Both the position numbers and the translations under genes were made by a program. Source: Bartonella sp. MM73XJBT.G (GTDB taxonomy: Bacteria; Pseudomonadota; Alphaproteobacteria; Rhizobiales; Rhizobiaceae). Taken from it: DNA of 64,000 nt. The DNA is taken from NCBI RefSeq assembly GCF_028618435.1, contig NZ_JAQISW010000002.1:204001-268000 (forward strand), read 5' to 3'. The notes beneath the pieces are model-generated. The model had not been told where the DNA came from, searched no databases, and worked only from the letters and a program-made list of their open reading frames with translations. Below are positions 9,983 to 19,372 of the stretch, piece by piece (within the stretch, counting starts at the first letter, position 1; each line of letters opens with the position of its first letter).

Positions 9983-11188
9983 ATGAAACAATCTGAAGCA
10001 CTTCTTTCCATTGTTAACTTGGTTGACAAATTCCGTATACGCCAAAAACTAGATGGTAGCATTAAGAAACCAACTTCAGCAGATATTAATATGATCAATG
10101 AATTGATCACTCTGCTGAACCACCATGTAGATATTATTGACGGATTATCTTCAGAACTTTTAGCTACCACTTCTGATGATCTTCATCAGTGGATGCTTAG
10201 TGGTTTAACTATCCCTCCTAAATTTGATAACACTTTAGCTGCTTTTAAAGCACCATTACCAGATGCTCCTTTGTTTTTCTTGGCTCCAATGCGTACAACT
10301 AATGGCTCCGCTCCAGAAGGATTCCGGCTGGAATTAATTACAGGATATCGTCATGAAACGGCCTATCTTGCAGACGCCTCAAAATATACAAATAATTATG
10401 TATCACCTTTTCAATGTATAAAAATGGGAATAGCATCAAAGGGTTTTTTAGAAGGCAATTGCATTGTTTTATTCCCAGAATCTGTAGCGACTGCTAAGAA
10501 AATTGATAAGCAAGCATTTGCTTTGTTTTTTTTCAGCAAATTCTTTGATATTTACAATAAGCAGACAATTGTGGAAGCTGAACGTTTACTCGGTCAAGAT
10601 AGTAAATTCCTGTTTGGTCAATTGCATAGCCGTAACTTATCTAAAGAAGACATTTACGATATTCGCTGTTTGTGGGGCTATTATCATGACTATGCACATC
10701 ATATCGGCCCGCGTCCATTGGATAAGAATCTATATATAAAATTAAATTGGTTCACAGGCCTTCTAGAAGAAACTAAAGTTGATTTAATTACAGTGCGTAT
10801 TATGCTACAAAAGCATCCAAAATTTTGGAAAGAAATAACAGAGTTTGTCCTATTAGAACGCATATTTCGTTATCCAAAAGATTCTGATCAACATATGACT
10901 TTCGATGCTGGTACAGGTATCTTGCTTTTTGAAATATTCATGCGTAACAAAGCATTGATTGAAACCAATGAAGGTTATCTTCAATTTGATTTGAAACGTC
11001 TTGAAGAAGTAATAACATTGATGATCGAAGATATAGAAGCGCTTGAAGCATTTGATGATGACGCTTATTTGGTAGGAGCTAAGAATTATATCCAAAATAA
11101 TCTTGGAAAACCGGAAACCTCACAGTTACGATTTAATTTTTCAACATCAAACTATGCACAGCGCGTTATTGGGGGATTAAATCGTTGA
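9983..11188 (+). CDS. Unknown protein with HDYAHH motif in the accessory operon
   Basis: This 401-residue protein has no signal peptide or membrane segment. It is largely helical, with the striking central motif YYHDYAHHIGPRPL (about residues 233-246) followed by the acidic stretch GLLEETKVDL. Such a clustered His/Asp/Glu set looks like a metal-binding or active site. I do not firmly recognise the family (DUF6421-like is a guess). Its stop codon overlaps the TTG start of the exporter gene, so the two are translationally coupled. It probably works on the same small molecule as its neighbours. Function otherwise unknown. Confidence 0.6.
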   Translation: MKQSEALLSIVNLVDKFRIRQKLDGSIKKPTSADINMINELITLLNHHVDIIDGLSSELLATTSDDLHQWMLSGLTIPPKFDNTLAAFKAPLPDAPLFFLAPMRTTNGSAPEGFRLELITGYRHETAYLADASKYTNNYVSPFQCIKMGIASKGFLEGNCIVLFPESVATAKKIDKQAFALFFFSKFFDIYNKQTIVEAERLLGQDSKFLFGQLHSRNLSKEDIYDIRCLWGYYHDYAHHIGPRPLDKNLYIKLNWFTGLLEETKVDLITVRIMLQKHPKFWKEITEFVLLERIFRYPKDSDQHMTFDAGTGILLFEIFMRNKALIETNEGYLQFDLKRLEEVITLMIEDIEALEAFDDDAYLVGAKNYIQNNLGKPETSQLRFNFSTSNYAQRVIGGLNR

Positions 11189-12132
11189 ATTTCTTAAAAG
11201 GACGGTTATTCTTATTTACCTTTGCCATTCTCGCATTGTTTTCCATAAGTTGGTTATTATCTAAGAATTTGGTGAGCAATATACCAGTAATGCATGCGGT
11301 TGGACTGAGGTTGTGTGCAACTGCCACCGCTTTATGGTTGATTGCAGTCTTTCGTGAAAAAACTGTTTTCAGATCTCTATCATTGCTTTCCATGATACCT
11401 TCTTTTTTTATTCTATCTGTATTAGGATTCTCGTTATATTTTGTATGCAGCTTTGGTGCATTAAAATCACTCAAAGCCAGTGATTTAACCATGGTTTTAG
11501 CAACCATTCCAGGGATTACCTATATATTGGGTACACTGACGAATAGCCTTATGTTTTCGTGGTTCAAGTTTATCGGCATGATCATTGTCAGTGTAGCGGC
11601 TATAACATTCAATATAAACAGTATAGAGGGTGCATATTACAGTTTAACAGGAATAACTCTTGCTTTAACAGCAGCGCTTTCTTACTCTACTTATGGCTTA
11701 TTGTCTAAACGTTACCTTAAAAATTTACCTTTGCTCACCTCACTGGCTTGGATCACAACAATTTCTGCAGCATCGTTTATACCATTATTCATTTTTGATC
11801 CTGCCCCACTCTTATATCTTCAGTTAGAAGATATATTTAAGATATTGATTTTAGGAACTGTTTGTTCGGCACCAGTTTACGTATTGTATCAAAAAGTTTT
11901 AGCCGAGGGAGGCGTATTATACGCCAACACTATCGGCGTATTATCTCCTTTTGCAGTGGTTACATGTGAATGGATAATAGGCTCGAGCACTTCTTTCAAT
12001 ATTATCAAAATAATTGCTATGATGATGGCTGTTATAGGGATGACACTCTTATTCATAGATGCATCAAAGGTATCTGGATGGCAACGAAAACACCGTTCCC
12101 AAAATTCCAAATTTAATGAGGAAACAAAGTGA
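11185..12132 (+). CDS. EamA/DMT-family transporter
   Basis: This 315-residue membrane protein has about ten hydrophobic helices in two repeated halves, typical of the drug/metabolite transporter (EamA) superfamily. It has FALFSISW-type helix starts, a short charged loop between halves (SKRYLKNLP), and the C-terminal half ending GMTLLFID. The start is TTG, overlapping the preceding stop (TTGA) with GGGGGA upstream. The end overlaps the next start (GTGA). The coupling on both sides places it inside the pathway, most simply as the exporter of the product. Substrate unknown. Confidence 0.8.
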   Translation: MNFLKGRLFLFTFAILALFSISWLLSKNLVSNIPVMHAVGLRLCATATALWLIAVFREKTVFRSLSLLSMIPSFFILSVLGFSLYFVCSFGALKSLKASDLTMVLATIPGITYILGTLTNSLMFSWFKFIGMIIVSVAAITFNINSIEGAYYSLTGITLALTAALSYSTYGLLSKRYLKNLPLLTSLAWITTISAASFIPLFIFDPAPLLYLQLEDIFKILILGTVCSAPVYVLYQKVLAEGGVLYANTIGVLSPFAVVTCEWIIGSSTSFNIIKIIAMMMAVIGMTLLFIDASKVSGWQRKHRSQNSKFNEETK

Positions 12133-13388
12133 AAAAACTCGCATTAGTTTGCCAGCGCAATGCAAAACTACCATTTATATTTGAAGCTGCAAAAGCAGCT
12201 AATATCGAATTAGTAATGATCTATGATACCGCTGAAAGTGCTCCTACTCAACGACCTACAGCAGTTACTTCAACTTGGCAACTTCCTGTTTTTGATAATC
12301 CAGAAGCAGCTCTAGACACTTTTTCAGCCGAAGTAAAAGAACGCAATATTTCTGGGGTCATAACCCTTCGCGAAGAAGCCATCCTATGGACAGCTTTGGC
12401 TGCAAAAAAAATCAATACTCCAAGTATTGAACCAGAAGTAGCAGCATTAACCCGCAACAAATATCTTATGCGTCAAGCTTTTGCTAAAGCAGGGCTTAGA
12501 ACACCAAAATTTTTTTATATAGATAATCCAGAAGACCTTTCACAAGCACATTCCTTGGAGTATCCGCTAGTCATTAAACCCGTCTCTGGATGGGCTAGTA
12601 CAGGCGTAATGTTAGCTAAAAATTCCGCCGAACTTCCTGATCTCGTCAAAGCAGTATGGAATGTTCAGCATAAAGACATGGCACGTTTTAACGATACAAA
12701 GAAGCCTTTAGGCTTAGTAGTAGAACAGTATTTGCCAGGAAAAGAGTTCGTCGTAGAATGCTTTGTTGATACAGCAGGTGTACATGTTCTAGCCGTTGGT
12801 GACAAAGGACAACCTGAAGGACCATGGTTTGAAGAAACAATTTATCGTCAACGCCGTGATATAGAAGAACCTCTAATTCTTGCTTTATGTGAAGTTGCAT
12901 GCTCTGGAGTAAAAGCTCTTGGTATAAATATGGGGGCAGCCCATGTAGAGCTACGCCTAGATGTCAATAACTTGCCTTATATCATTGAGATCGGTGCTCG
13001 TATAGGTGGATCTGGTGTCTCCCATTTTATTGTAGAGCAAGGTACAGGAATTTCATTTGCAAAACTCTGTATGAATGCCGCTTTAGCTGAACCAAATCCA
13101 AACCTTCCCGATATATTCCCAGCTAAAAAAGTTGCTGCAAATTATATTATTCCTCTTTGTGGTCATGGGCGCTTTTGTGGATTTTCAGGTCTAAATAAGG
13201 TTGCACAACATCCTCAAACCGCTAGAACTATAATTTTCTTTGAAACCGATCATTTTTCACTACCTCCACCAGCATTTGGGGGATATCCTGGTTTTATTTT
13301 CTCTGTTCATGCCTCAGATCAAGAAGCACGCGATTACCACAAATGGCTTGATGACACCTTAAACATCATATGGAAAACCGATATTTAA
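12129..13388 (+). CDS. ATP-grasp carboxylate-amine ligase (L-amino acid ligase-like)
   Basis: This 419-residue protein has the ATP-grasp layout. An N-terminal Rossmann-like domain starts MKKLALVCQ. The ATP-binding lysine region is YPLVIKPVSGWASTGV (near residue 145). The adenine-side strand is VVEQYLPGKEFVVECFVD. The metal-binding block is AHVELRLD...IIEIGARIGG (near residues 274-298). The stretch PWFEETIYR resembles the substrate loop of BacD-type dipeptide synthetases. The GTG start overlaps the exporter stop, with GAGGA upstream. In this family ATP activates a carboxylate as acyl phosphate for attack by an amine, so an amide or peptide bond-forming role in the operon is the best inference. 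Confidence 0.8.
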   Translation: MKKLALVCQRNAKLPFIFEAAKAANIELVMIYDTAESAPTQRPTAVTSTWQLPVFDNPEAALDTFSAEVKERNISGVITLREEAILWTALAAKKINTPSIEPEVAALTRNKYLMRQAFAKAGLRTPKFFYIDNPEDLSQAHSLEYPLVIKPVSGWASTGVMLAKNSAELPDLVKAVWNVQHKDMARFNDTKKPLGLVVEQYLPGKEFVVECFVDTAGVHVLAVGDKGQPEGPWFEETIYRQRRDIEEPLILALCEVACSGVKALGINMGAAHVELRLDVNNLPYIIEIGARIGGSGVSHFIVEQGTGISFAKLCMNAALAEPNPNLPDIFPAKKVAANYIIPLCGHGRFCGFSGLNKVAQHPQTARTIIFFETDHFSLPPPAFGGYPGFIFSVHASDQEARDYHKWLDDTLNIIWKTDI

Positions 13389-13907
13389 ATAACCTGGATA
13401 GAGATATTTCTACTTACTCTTAATGTTGATATGAATCTTATCAATACAGGCAAAATCACAATGCACTTTCCTAAAATTTTGCAAAAGCCTTCTCCTTAAA
13501 GAAGATGTTGAATTTTATAGTGATAATTGATCCATAACTTTGCACACTCTCCATCTTTAAAAGAGGTATTTACACACACACTCACATGTTTTTAAAATGC
13601 TTCTTACAGTCTATAAAGCGAAGTGGAAATATGAAGTTGTGTATTTTACGCATGACCCTTCTTTGCTTAACGGCAAAAGCTCCCAATTAAAAATCAATAT
13701 CCTCCTTCATGTTATACTTGATATTCACCTCCTCAAACAACGGTGTTTTACAGCATAATAGGATAACAGTGCTGCTATTTAAAAAGCCGATGACGAATGA
13801 TCTCATATATTTGTAACCCAAAAAAAGCACAAACAGATAAAAAAATAAAATCAAAGTGATCCTTTTATATTTATCAAAATACATGGATTATTTTGAAAAA
13901 AGATTTA
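13389..13907. other. Intergenic region after the accessory operon
   Basis: About 520 nt, AT-rich, between the operon and the convergent autotransporter gene. I see no gene and no strong terminator. It contains the right copy of the diverged repeat at 13746-13771. Confidence 0.5.
13746..13771. repeat. Right copy of the diverged flanking repeat
   Basis: Partner of the block at 9270-9295, same orientation, about 4.5 kb away. A second weaker match lies upstream of each copy (TTTAC...CGCTTAAC near 9163-9187, TTTACG...TGCTTAAC near 13645-13681), which makes a longer eroded repeat more likely than chance. Confidence 0.4.
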
Positions 13908-16661
13908 TTAAAAATGATAACGCAATCCACCAGAAAAACGAACGCCAGAAAAACCAGCCTTGGTTAGCTTATGCTGATAGCTAAAATCACTGTAAAGTGT
14001 AACTTTAGAAGAAAATTGTGCATTAATCCCCAAACCTGTTTCTAAAGAAGAACCAAAAGCCCCTAACTGGAAAACATCTTTTAGATGAACAAATTGTTTT
14101 TCACCAAAACGATGGGTAAGATGAATATTGCCATTTAAAGAAATAATACGATCTTTTTCATATGCCGTAAATGTTTTACTTAAATACCCTCCAATACGCA
14201 TCAACCATTGATCTGCTTTTTTCATCTCAACATCAATCCCATCAATATCACAAAACTTATCAAATTGAAGATATTGATAAACAAGCTGAATCTGCGGATC
14301 AAAAAAAAGACCTTCCTGTCCTATCATAAACACTTTACCAGCAGACAACGAAACGCTCAGAGAATTTGCTTTTAATGTCGCCGTCTTACCCCATGAATGA
14401 GTAAGTACATCACCCTTAAACAAACCATAAGATAAAAGACCATCTCCATAAAAACCCGTATTGTGTTTCATACTACCGTATGCCGTAAATGTCCATTTAT
14501 TAAACGGACTCTTTTGACTTTGTTCCACGTTACGAGGTTGTAAGGAAAGCTTTCCATAAGCCCCCATAATCCCAAAAGATATCGTACTATATGCCCTCTC
14601 TATTGTTTTGAGTAAAATATCTGTTTCTATAGCGTTATAATCAACATTTCCATCGTACCCATATTCAATGAGAGACAAATCTGAGACATAACGATAACTC
14701 CCCCCATAAGCATGAACAGATAAAGAAAAATTATCTTTAACTTTTAATAACTTACCAGAAATAGACCGCATAGCTTGCAACTGCTTTTGTTGATTACTAA
14801 TACCCATCATCCCCACATGAAACAAAGCATTTTGTAACAGAAGATAGGTTGGAACTTGTGGAACCACTTCTCTGATCTTTAACTCAGAATGAGGGATAAC
14901 AGACATCCCTAAAGCAGGCTGAATATATTTACTTTCAAGGCGAAAATCCCAAAAGTCACCCTTTCCTTCAACCAATCTTTGAGAAGCTTGTGCTTGTCCA
15001 AAAGAAGAAGCTGGACCATAGCCATTAAGATAATATTGATAAGGCAACCCCTCTAATGCGATATAAGCACGATTTAACTGAAAAGAATCTTCAGCTGCTT
15101 TTCCAGAAACCTGAATAAGTGAAACACTATGAACATTTTCACCGGTCGCTATTTCCCCCTGATTTTCTGCAATAAATTGCACATAAACTGTCGTTTTTCC
15201 AGAAACATCACCATGTATTAAAAGGCGATCAGTCTTTTTATTATCAAGCAACCCATCACGCCTGAGATAGGTATTAAGATAAATATCCGCACTATCTTGC
15301 GCACTATAAACTTCTTTCTCTCCCTTCCCAATATGAAGTGTCTGATATTCGTGAAACATTGGTGTTTCAAAAGCGATGAAACTATCCGAAAGTTTTACAA
15401 ATGAAATAAATGAACTGGTAAGGTTTGAAACTTGCGAATCTATCTCTCTTCTTCTTGTCAAAAACCATTTTGATCCTCTTGTTAAATAAAGCTCAGCAAT
15501 AGAATCATCGGTAACACGAGTGCTTCCCATCAATGAAGAAGAATCAGCTAAAATCGCGACAGTCCCTCCTTTTTCAACTGTTAATAATAAATCACCAGAA
15601 ATTTTAGTATCTTCTGTTACAGCAATATAACTCCGACTATTATTATTATAAATCGCTGTTCCAGCTGGAGTTTCAAAAACCGTCTTTTTCAAAAAAACGA
15701 GTCCCTGTTCATACGCATGATTCTCCCCTCCCATTTCAAAATGCATACCATGATTGTTCCCTATTGCCTCAATAGTTGAATCTTCAATATTAATCCGCGA
15801 AATTAAAATATTTTCTTCCCCACCGACAGCAGATTGTGTGTTAAAATCTTGTCCAACTGTTAAAACATGCATATTCGTAGAAACAATATTCGTATTTTTT
15901 AAATAAACAGAACCCTGCTGTTTTACATTCAAAGCTGTATACGTAACTCTTTCATTTGTATTTTCTCTATGTTTTGTTTTTTGACGTTTTGAAGTAATGG
16001 TAACACTATCTAAAGTTGCACGCCCACCTCTCTCGACATAAAGCGCAGCGGCATCATTTACATCAATAAATCCACCTTTCATCTGAATACCTGCATTAGT
16101 ACTAATGAAAAGAGCGCTCTCTTGACCAATACCCTGACCTTCCACTTTAATTTTTGTATTCATTAACGTAACAGATGCCCCTACTTTCTCTGCATAAGCA
16201 GCGACCTGAGAAGCTTCAATTATTCCACGATTAACTTCAATTATTCCATGATCAGCTTTAAGACCTACTGACACATTTTTAAAAGCTGAATCGCTCAAGA
16301 CAATTTTTCCTCCTCTTGATACAACAGCACCATAAATATCTTCTATACCTGCAGTACCTTCAATCTCTATACGCATTGCCTGAATAACTGTATTTGGCTC
16401 CTGTACTCCTATAGCGGCAGGAAAAGCGAAAGAGCTTCCCTCCGCATTTTTTTGTTTAACAGCTGCCGTAAACTTATATATTTTATCACTAATTGTATGC
16501 TTTACACCATCACTGCATTCATAAGGTAATTTGTTTTCGTCACATGACAGTGATACAAATGAGCGAGAATGTGCCTCAATATTTATATTTAACAAAAAAG
16601 AAAAAATAACTGCCGTAAAAACACACGAATACAAGCGATTGTTAGATACTTTGATTATCAT
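13908..16661 (-). CDS. Autotransporter with pertactin-like passenger and beta-barrel
   Basis: This 917-residue type Va secreted surface protein has an N-terminal signal peptide (about residues 12-31, CVFTAVIFSFLLNINIEAHS). A beta-helical passenger of repeated short strands (GGKIVLSDSAFKNV, HGIIEVNRGIIEAS, GGRATLDSVTITS) extends to about residue 600. The C-terminal autotransporter beta-domain ends GLRYHF with the required terminal aromatic. The barrel carries recognisable strand blocks (VHAYGGSYRYVS, FTAYGSMKHNTGFYGDG). Bartonella autotransporters of this class are thought to act in host-cell or erythrocyte interaction. It stands alone, with about 900 nt of AT-rich DNA upstream. Confidence 0.92.
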   Translation of the reverse strand: MIIKVSNNRLYSCVFTAVIFSFLLNINIEAHSRSFVSLSCDENKLPYECSDGVKHTISDKIYKFTAAVKQKNAEGSSFAFPAAIGVQEPNTVIQAMRIEIEGTAGIEDIYGAVVSRGGKIVLSDSAFKNVSVGLKADHGIIEVNRGIIEASQVAAYAEKVGASVTLMNTKIKVEGQGIGQESALFISTNAGIQMKGGFIDVNDAAALYVERGGRATLDSVTITSKRQKTKHRENTNERVTYTALNVKQQGSVYLKNTNIVSTNMHVLTVGQDFNTQSAVGGEENILISRINIEDSTIEAIGNNHGMHFEMGGENHAYEQGLVFLKKTVFETPAGTAIYNNNSRSYIAVTEDTKISGDLLLTVEKGGTVAILADSSSLMGSTRVTDDSIAELYLTRGSKWFLTRRREIDSQVSNLTSSFISFVKLSDSFIAFETPMFHEYQTLHIGKGEKEVYSAQDSADIYLNTYLRRDGLLDNKKTDRLLIHGDVSGKTTVYVQFIAENQGEIATGENVHSVSLIQVSGKAAEDSFQLNRAYIALEGLPYQYYLNGYGPASSFGQAQASQRLVEGKGDFWDFRLESKYIQPALGMSVIPHSELKIREVVPQVPTYLLLQNALFHVGMMGISNQQKQLQAMRSISGKLLKVKDNFSLSVHAYGGSYRYVSDLSLIEYGYDGNVDYNAIETDILLKTIERAYSTISFGIMGAYGKLSLQPRNVEQSQKSPFNKWTFTAYGSMKHNTGFYGDGLLSYGLFKGDVLTHSWGKTATLKANSLSVSLSAGKVFMIGQEGLFFDPQIQLVYQYLQFDKFCDIDGIDVEMKKADQWLMRIGGYLSKTFTAYEKDRIISLNGNIHLTHRFGEKQFVHLKDVFQLGAFGSSLETGLGINAQFSSKVTLYSDFSYQHKLTKAGFSGVRFSGGLRYHF

Positions 16662-17573
16662 TGCTTTTCAAAACTTTCTTTTTTTCAACAAAAACAAAAA
16701 ATGCTGACAAAAAATAAACTGTAAAAATTAAATACAATAAGAATAAAATAAACAAATTTATTTTGTTGTTTTTTCTGATAAATGACAGAGTCTAATAGTA
16801 TGTTTTGTATTTTATGTAAAGAAAGAACAAAAAAATTAAAAATATCATTGAAGATGAAAGTCTTTTTAAAGACCCATACCACAAATGCTGAAAGCTAAAA
16901 TACAAAGCACCAGGAAATTGATCTCAAAAAAAAACGCAAAGAAATACGAATTTTAAAGAAATATAATATTCAATTTATCTTATTTCTAAAAATAAAAATA
17001 TCACACAATGAGATACAGTAAAATTTATAATCGCATGATTTCTTCAACCACAACAAAAAACCAAGAAAACTTTCCCTGAAATGTAAGCGAATGTACACAA
17101 TTTCTACATTAAAGTTGCAGATATCTAGCAAAAAAATTAAATTAACAAACAAAGGTTTTCTTAATGCCGTATTATCAATGAGTTGAATGAATTAATAAAA
17201 AACTTTAGAAGATATGATTTAAAAAAGATCATAAAATAAAAAGCTATTTACATCAAAATCACTTGCATAACATTTTAGATCACCAGCTAAGAACTAAAAT
17301 GCAGTAAAATATTTGTTCTCCTAAAGTTGAAAAACATCAAAATTAGCTTTATGAAAGCAATCTGGTCATTATCGTTAAAGTAGCTGTATTAACAAAGCTA
17401 TTTTTTGCCACTTTTTATATCAAATAAATTTCTAAATGTTCCCCAATATTATCATCTGATAATAACACTATTGCAAATCTCAGATTTTATGAATTGGAGG
17501 TGAAAAAGAACTGTATTTCTCCCCTTTTCTCCTATAATATTTTTATTCAATTATTGCTTTAAAGATAAATATT
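16662..17573. other. Intergenic region upstream of the autotransporter
   Basis: About 900 nt of very AT-rich DNA. The short open frames in it are rich in Phe/Ile/Lys codons as expected from composition alone. It should contain the autotransporter promoter, but no box is convincing. Confidence 0.5.
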
Positions 17574-18024
17574 TCACTTTTTCAAAGTTTTTTTTATTTG
17601 CTGTTTCTTTTTATCATTCTCAAGTCGTAACATCAAATCTTGCTCTTGCTTTGTCGAATTAGTTACACCAAAAGTATCATTATCCATCACCTGCTGATAA
17701 CCTGCTATCATTAAATTGACTAAAAATGAATCACTTCGTGGCGCTGGTGAAAAATAGATTCCTTTTGAATCTTGCAATTTGTAGCGATAACCTGCTTTAG
17801 TCATGCACTCATAAATTGCTGCAAACTCACTTGCACGTGAATCCATATTTTCAGAAGAAGCATAGATTGGTTTCCAGCCACATTTTGATAGCGCTTGTTG
17901 GACCATAGACTTATTGACGCCTGGGCTTTTCCCATAATTCTAGCGTCGATGAAGGAGGTTTGTTAACACATCCAGCAGAGTTTAATAAAACTACAGCACT
18001 TAATAATTTTAATATTTTTTTCAA
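17574..18024 (-). pseudogene. Frameshifted small lipoprotein (paralogue 1)
   Basis: Reading from a TTG at 18022-18024 (GGAGGGGG just upstream) gives a lipoprotein signal MKKILKLLSAVVLLNSAGC, then PSSTLELWEK and an early stop. One base shift in the TGGGAAAAG run restores ...GKSPGVNKSMVQQALSKCGWKP and the remaining 110 residues. The intact neighbour at 18193 has the same plan (signal, then TWGKAGADQLEIKKALLECGMQ), so a single indel broke this copy. Without repair only a 37-residue peptide would be made. A sequencing error is the alternative. The family itself is unrecognised and looks Bartonella-specific. Confidence 0.75.
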
Positions 18025-18192
18025 TTCCCCCTCCTTTAATATTTACAATAAAAAGGCTGATAAGTCTGCCAATATTTTTCTCGTACGCAGGACAACTCTG
18101 AAGAGCATATAGACCATACATTGAAAAAGCAACCGCACCCCCTCCTGCGAGAATAAAAAAATATGAGGATTATTGATTACAGCAACCTCAAC

Positions 18193-18594
18193 TTAAGGCT
18201 GACATTCGGGTTGTTCTTTGTTCTCTTCACAATGAGGACTATTCAAACGCCTCTCTACACTTCGCTGAGGAATAACAGCATTAGACTGACAAATGGGAAG
18301 ATTTTCATATTTTTCACACCACTTAACCCTTCCCAATTTATCCTGAAAACCTGCTTGTATCATGCATGCATTCACAGACTCCTCTGTATTGAATTTCTCA
18401 TCGGTACTTACTTCTGTATCAAGACGACCATCCAGATGCTGCATTCCGCACTCCAACAGAGCTTTTTTGATCTCAAGTTGATCTGCACCAGCCTTTCCCC
18501 ATGTATCTACAGCCGTTTGAGAAGGCTGTTCTGGGTAACACCCAGCCATAACAAATAAGGCTATCCCGCTTAATAATTTTAAAATTTGCTTCAC
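18193..18594 (-). CDS. Small lipoprotein (paralogue 2, intact)
   Basis: This 133-residue protein starts at a GTG preceded by AGGAAA. The signal peptide ends in a clear lipobox (VMAGC at about residue 19), so it is lipidated and exported. The mature part has paired cysteines (ECGMQ, ACMIQAGF, WCEKYENLPICQ, SPHCEEN...PECQP) that suggest disulfides. It is the only intact member of three tandem paralogues. The third sits directly behind a haemagglutinin-type C-terminal fragment, so a lipoprotein immunity or accessory role is possible but unproven. Confidence 0.75.
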   Translation of the reverse strand: MKQILKLLSGIALFVMAGCYPEQPSQTAVDTWGKAGADQLEIKKALLECGMQHLDGRLDTEVSTDEKFNTEESVNACMIQAGFQDKLGRVKWCEKYENLPICQSNAVIPQRSVERRLNSPHCEENKEQPECQP

Positions 18595-18959
18595 TTTCCT
18601 ATCCTTGAATAAATTTAATATACAAAAACAATCTCTAAATTATTTCACATGCTGTTTTTTCATTTTCAAAATAATGACGTACATTATCACTTTTTATTAT
18701 CGCTTATCTTTTCCAATGATTATTCTAAATGGCATTGTATCAAAAATACAGCAAAATTACTACTAAAATCATATCCTATAACGTTATATTTAAATATTAT
18801 TTTCAATATTTTGATTACAATTGAAATAGATATTTTTATAAATGTTGTCCTACATTTGTATACCTCATGGATAAACAGCATTAAAGTGATTAGAGGAAAC
18901 AACCCTACATGAGTATGAGAACACATGGCTGTGGAGATTGTTTCCATCAACAGTAAAAT
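18595..18959. other. Spacer between lipoprotein paralogues 2 and 3
   Basis: About 365 nt of AT-rich DNA between the two paralogues. It contains hydrophobic open frames of low-complexity composition that I do not consider genes. Confidence 0.5.
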
Positions 18960-19372
18960 TTAAGGATAGCATTCATATTGTTCTAGATGCTTTTTACAAA
19001 ACGGGCTGTTTAAGCGCCTCTTGACACTTCCTGTGGAATGATAGCGTCAGGACGACAAATCGGAAGGTTTTCTTCTTTAAAAGGATAACATCATCCTCCT
19101 GCTCTCGAAAGTTCCTCATGTTTATAGCGAATTTATAGCGAAAACCTGATTGAACCATGCAAGCATAAATTGTTGCTTTTGCATTAATGCTTACCTTTCT
19201 ATTTTCTGAATCCTCATCATAAGGAGTTGGCATGCCACATTCTAAAAGGGCTTTTCCTACTTCAGTAAAATCTGCTCCGGACGTACATATACCCTGGAGA
19301 AGGCTTAAAAAAATTACACCCAGCTATAATAAACAAGACTATCACACTTAATAATTTTAAGATGTACTTCAT
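18960..19372 (-). pseudogene. Multiply frameshifted lipoprotein (paralogue 3)
   Basis: From the ATG at 19370-19372 the reading begins MKYILKLLSVIVLFIIAGC, a lipobox signal like the other two copies, and stops after YVRSRFY. A second frame continues GADFTEVGKALLECGMPTPYD and KATIYACMVQSGFRYKF. A third gives EENLPICRPDAIIPQE and a fourth RRLNSPFCKKHLEQYECYP followed by TAA at 18960. The pieces in order match the intact paralogue (CGMQ, ACMIQAGF, LPICQSNAVIPQ, RRLNSPHC). At least three indels separate them, so this is a real pseudogene. Its ATG overlaps the TGA of the haemagglutinin fragment (ATGA), pointing to former translational coupling. Confidence 0.8.
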
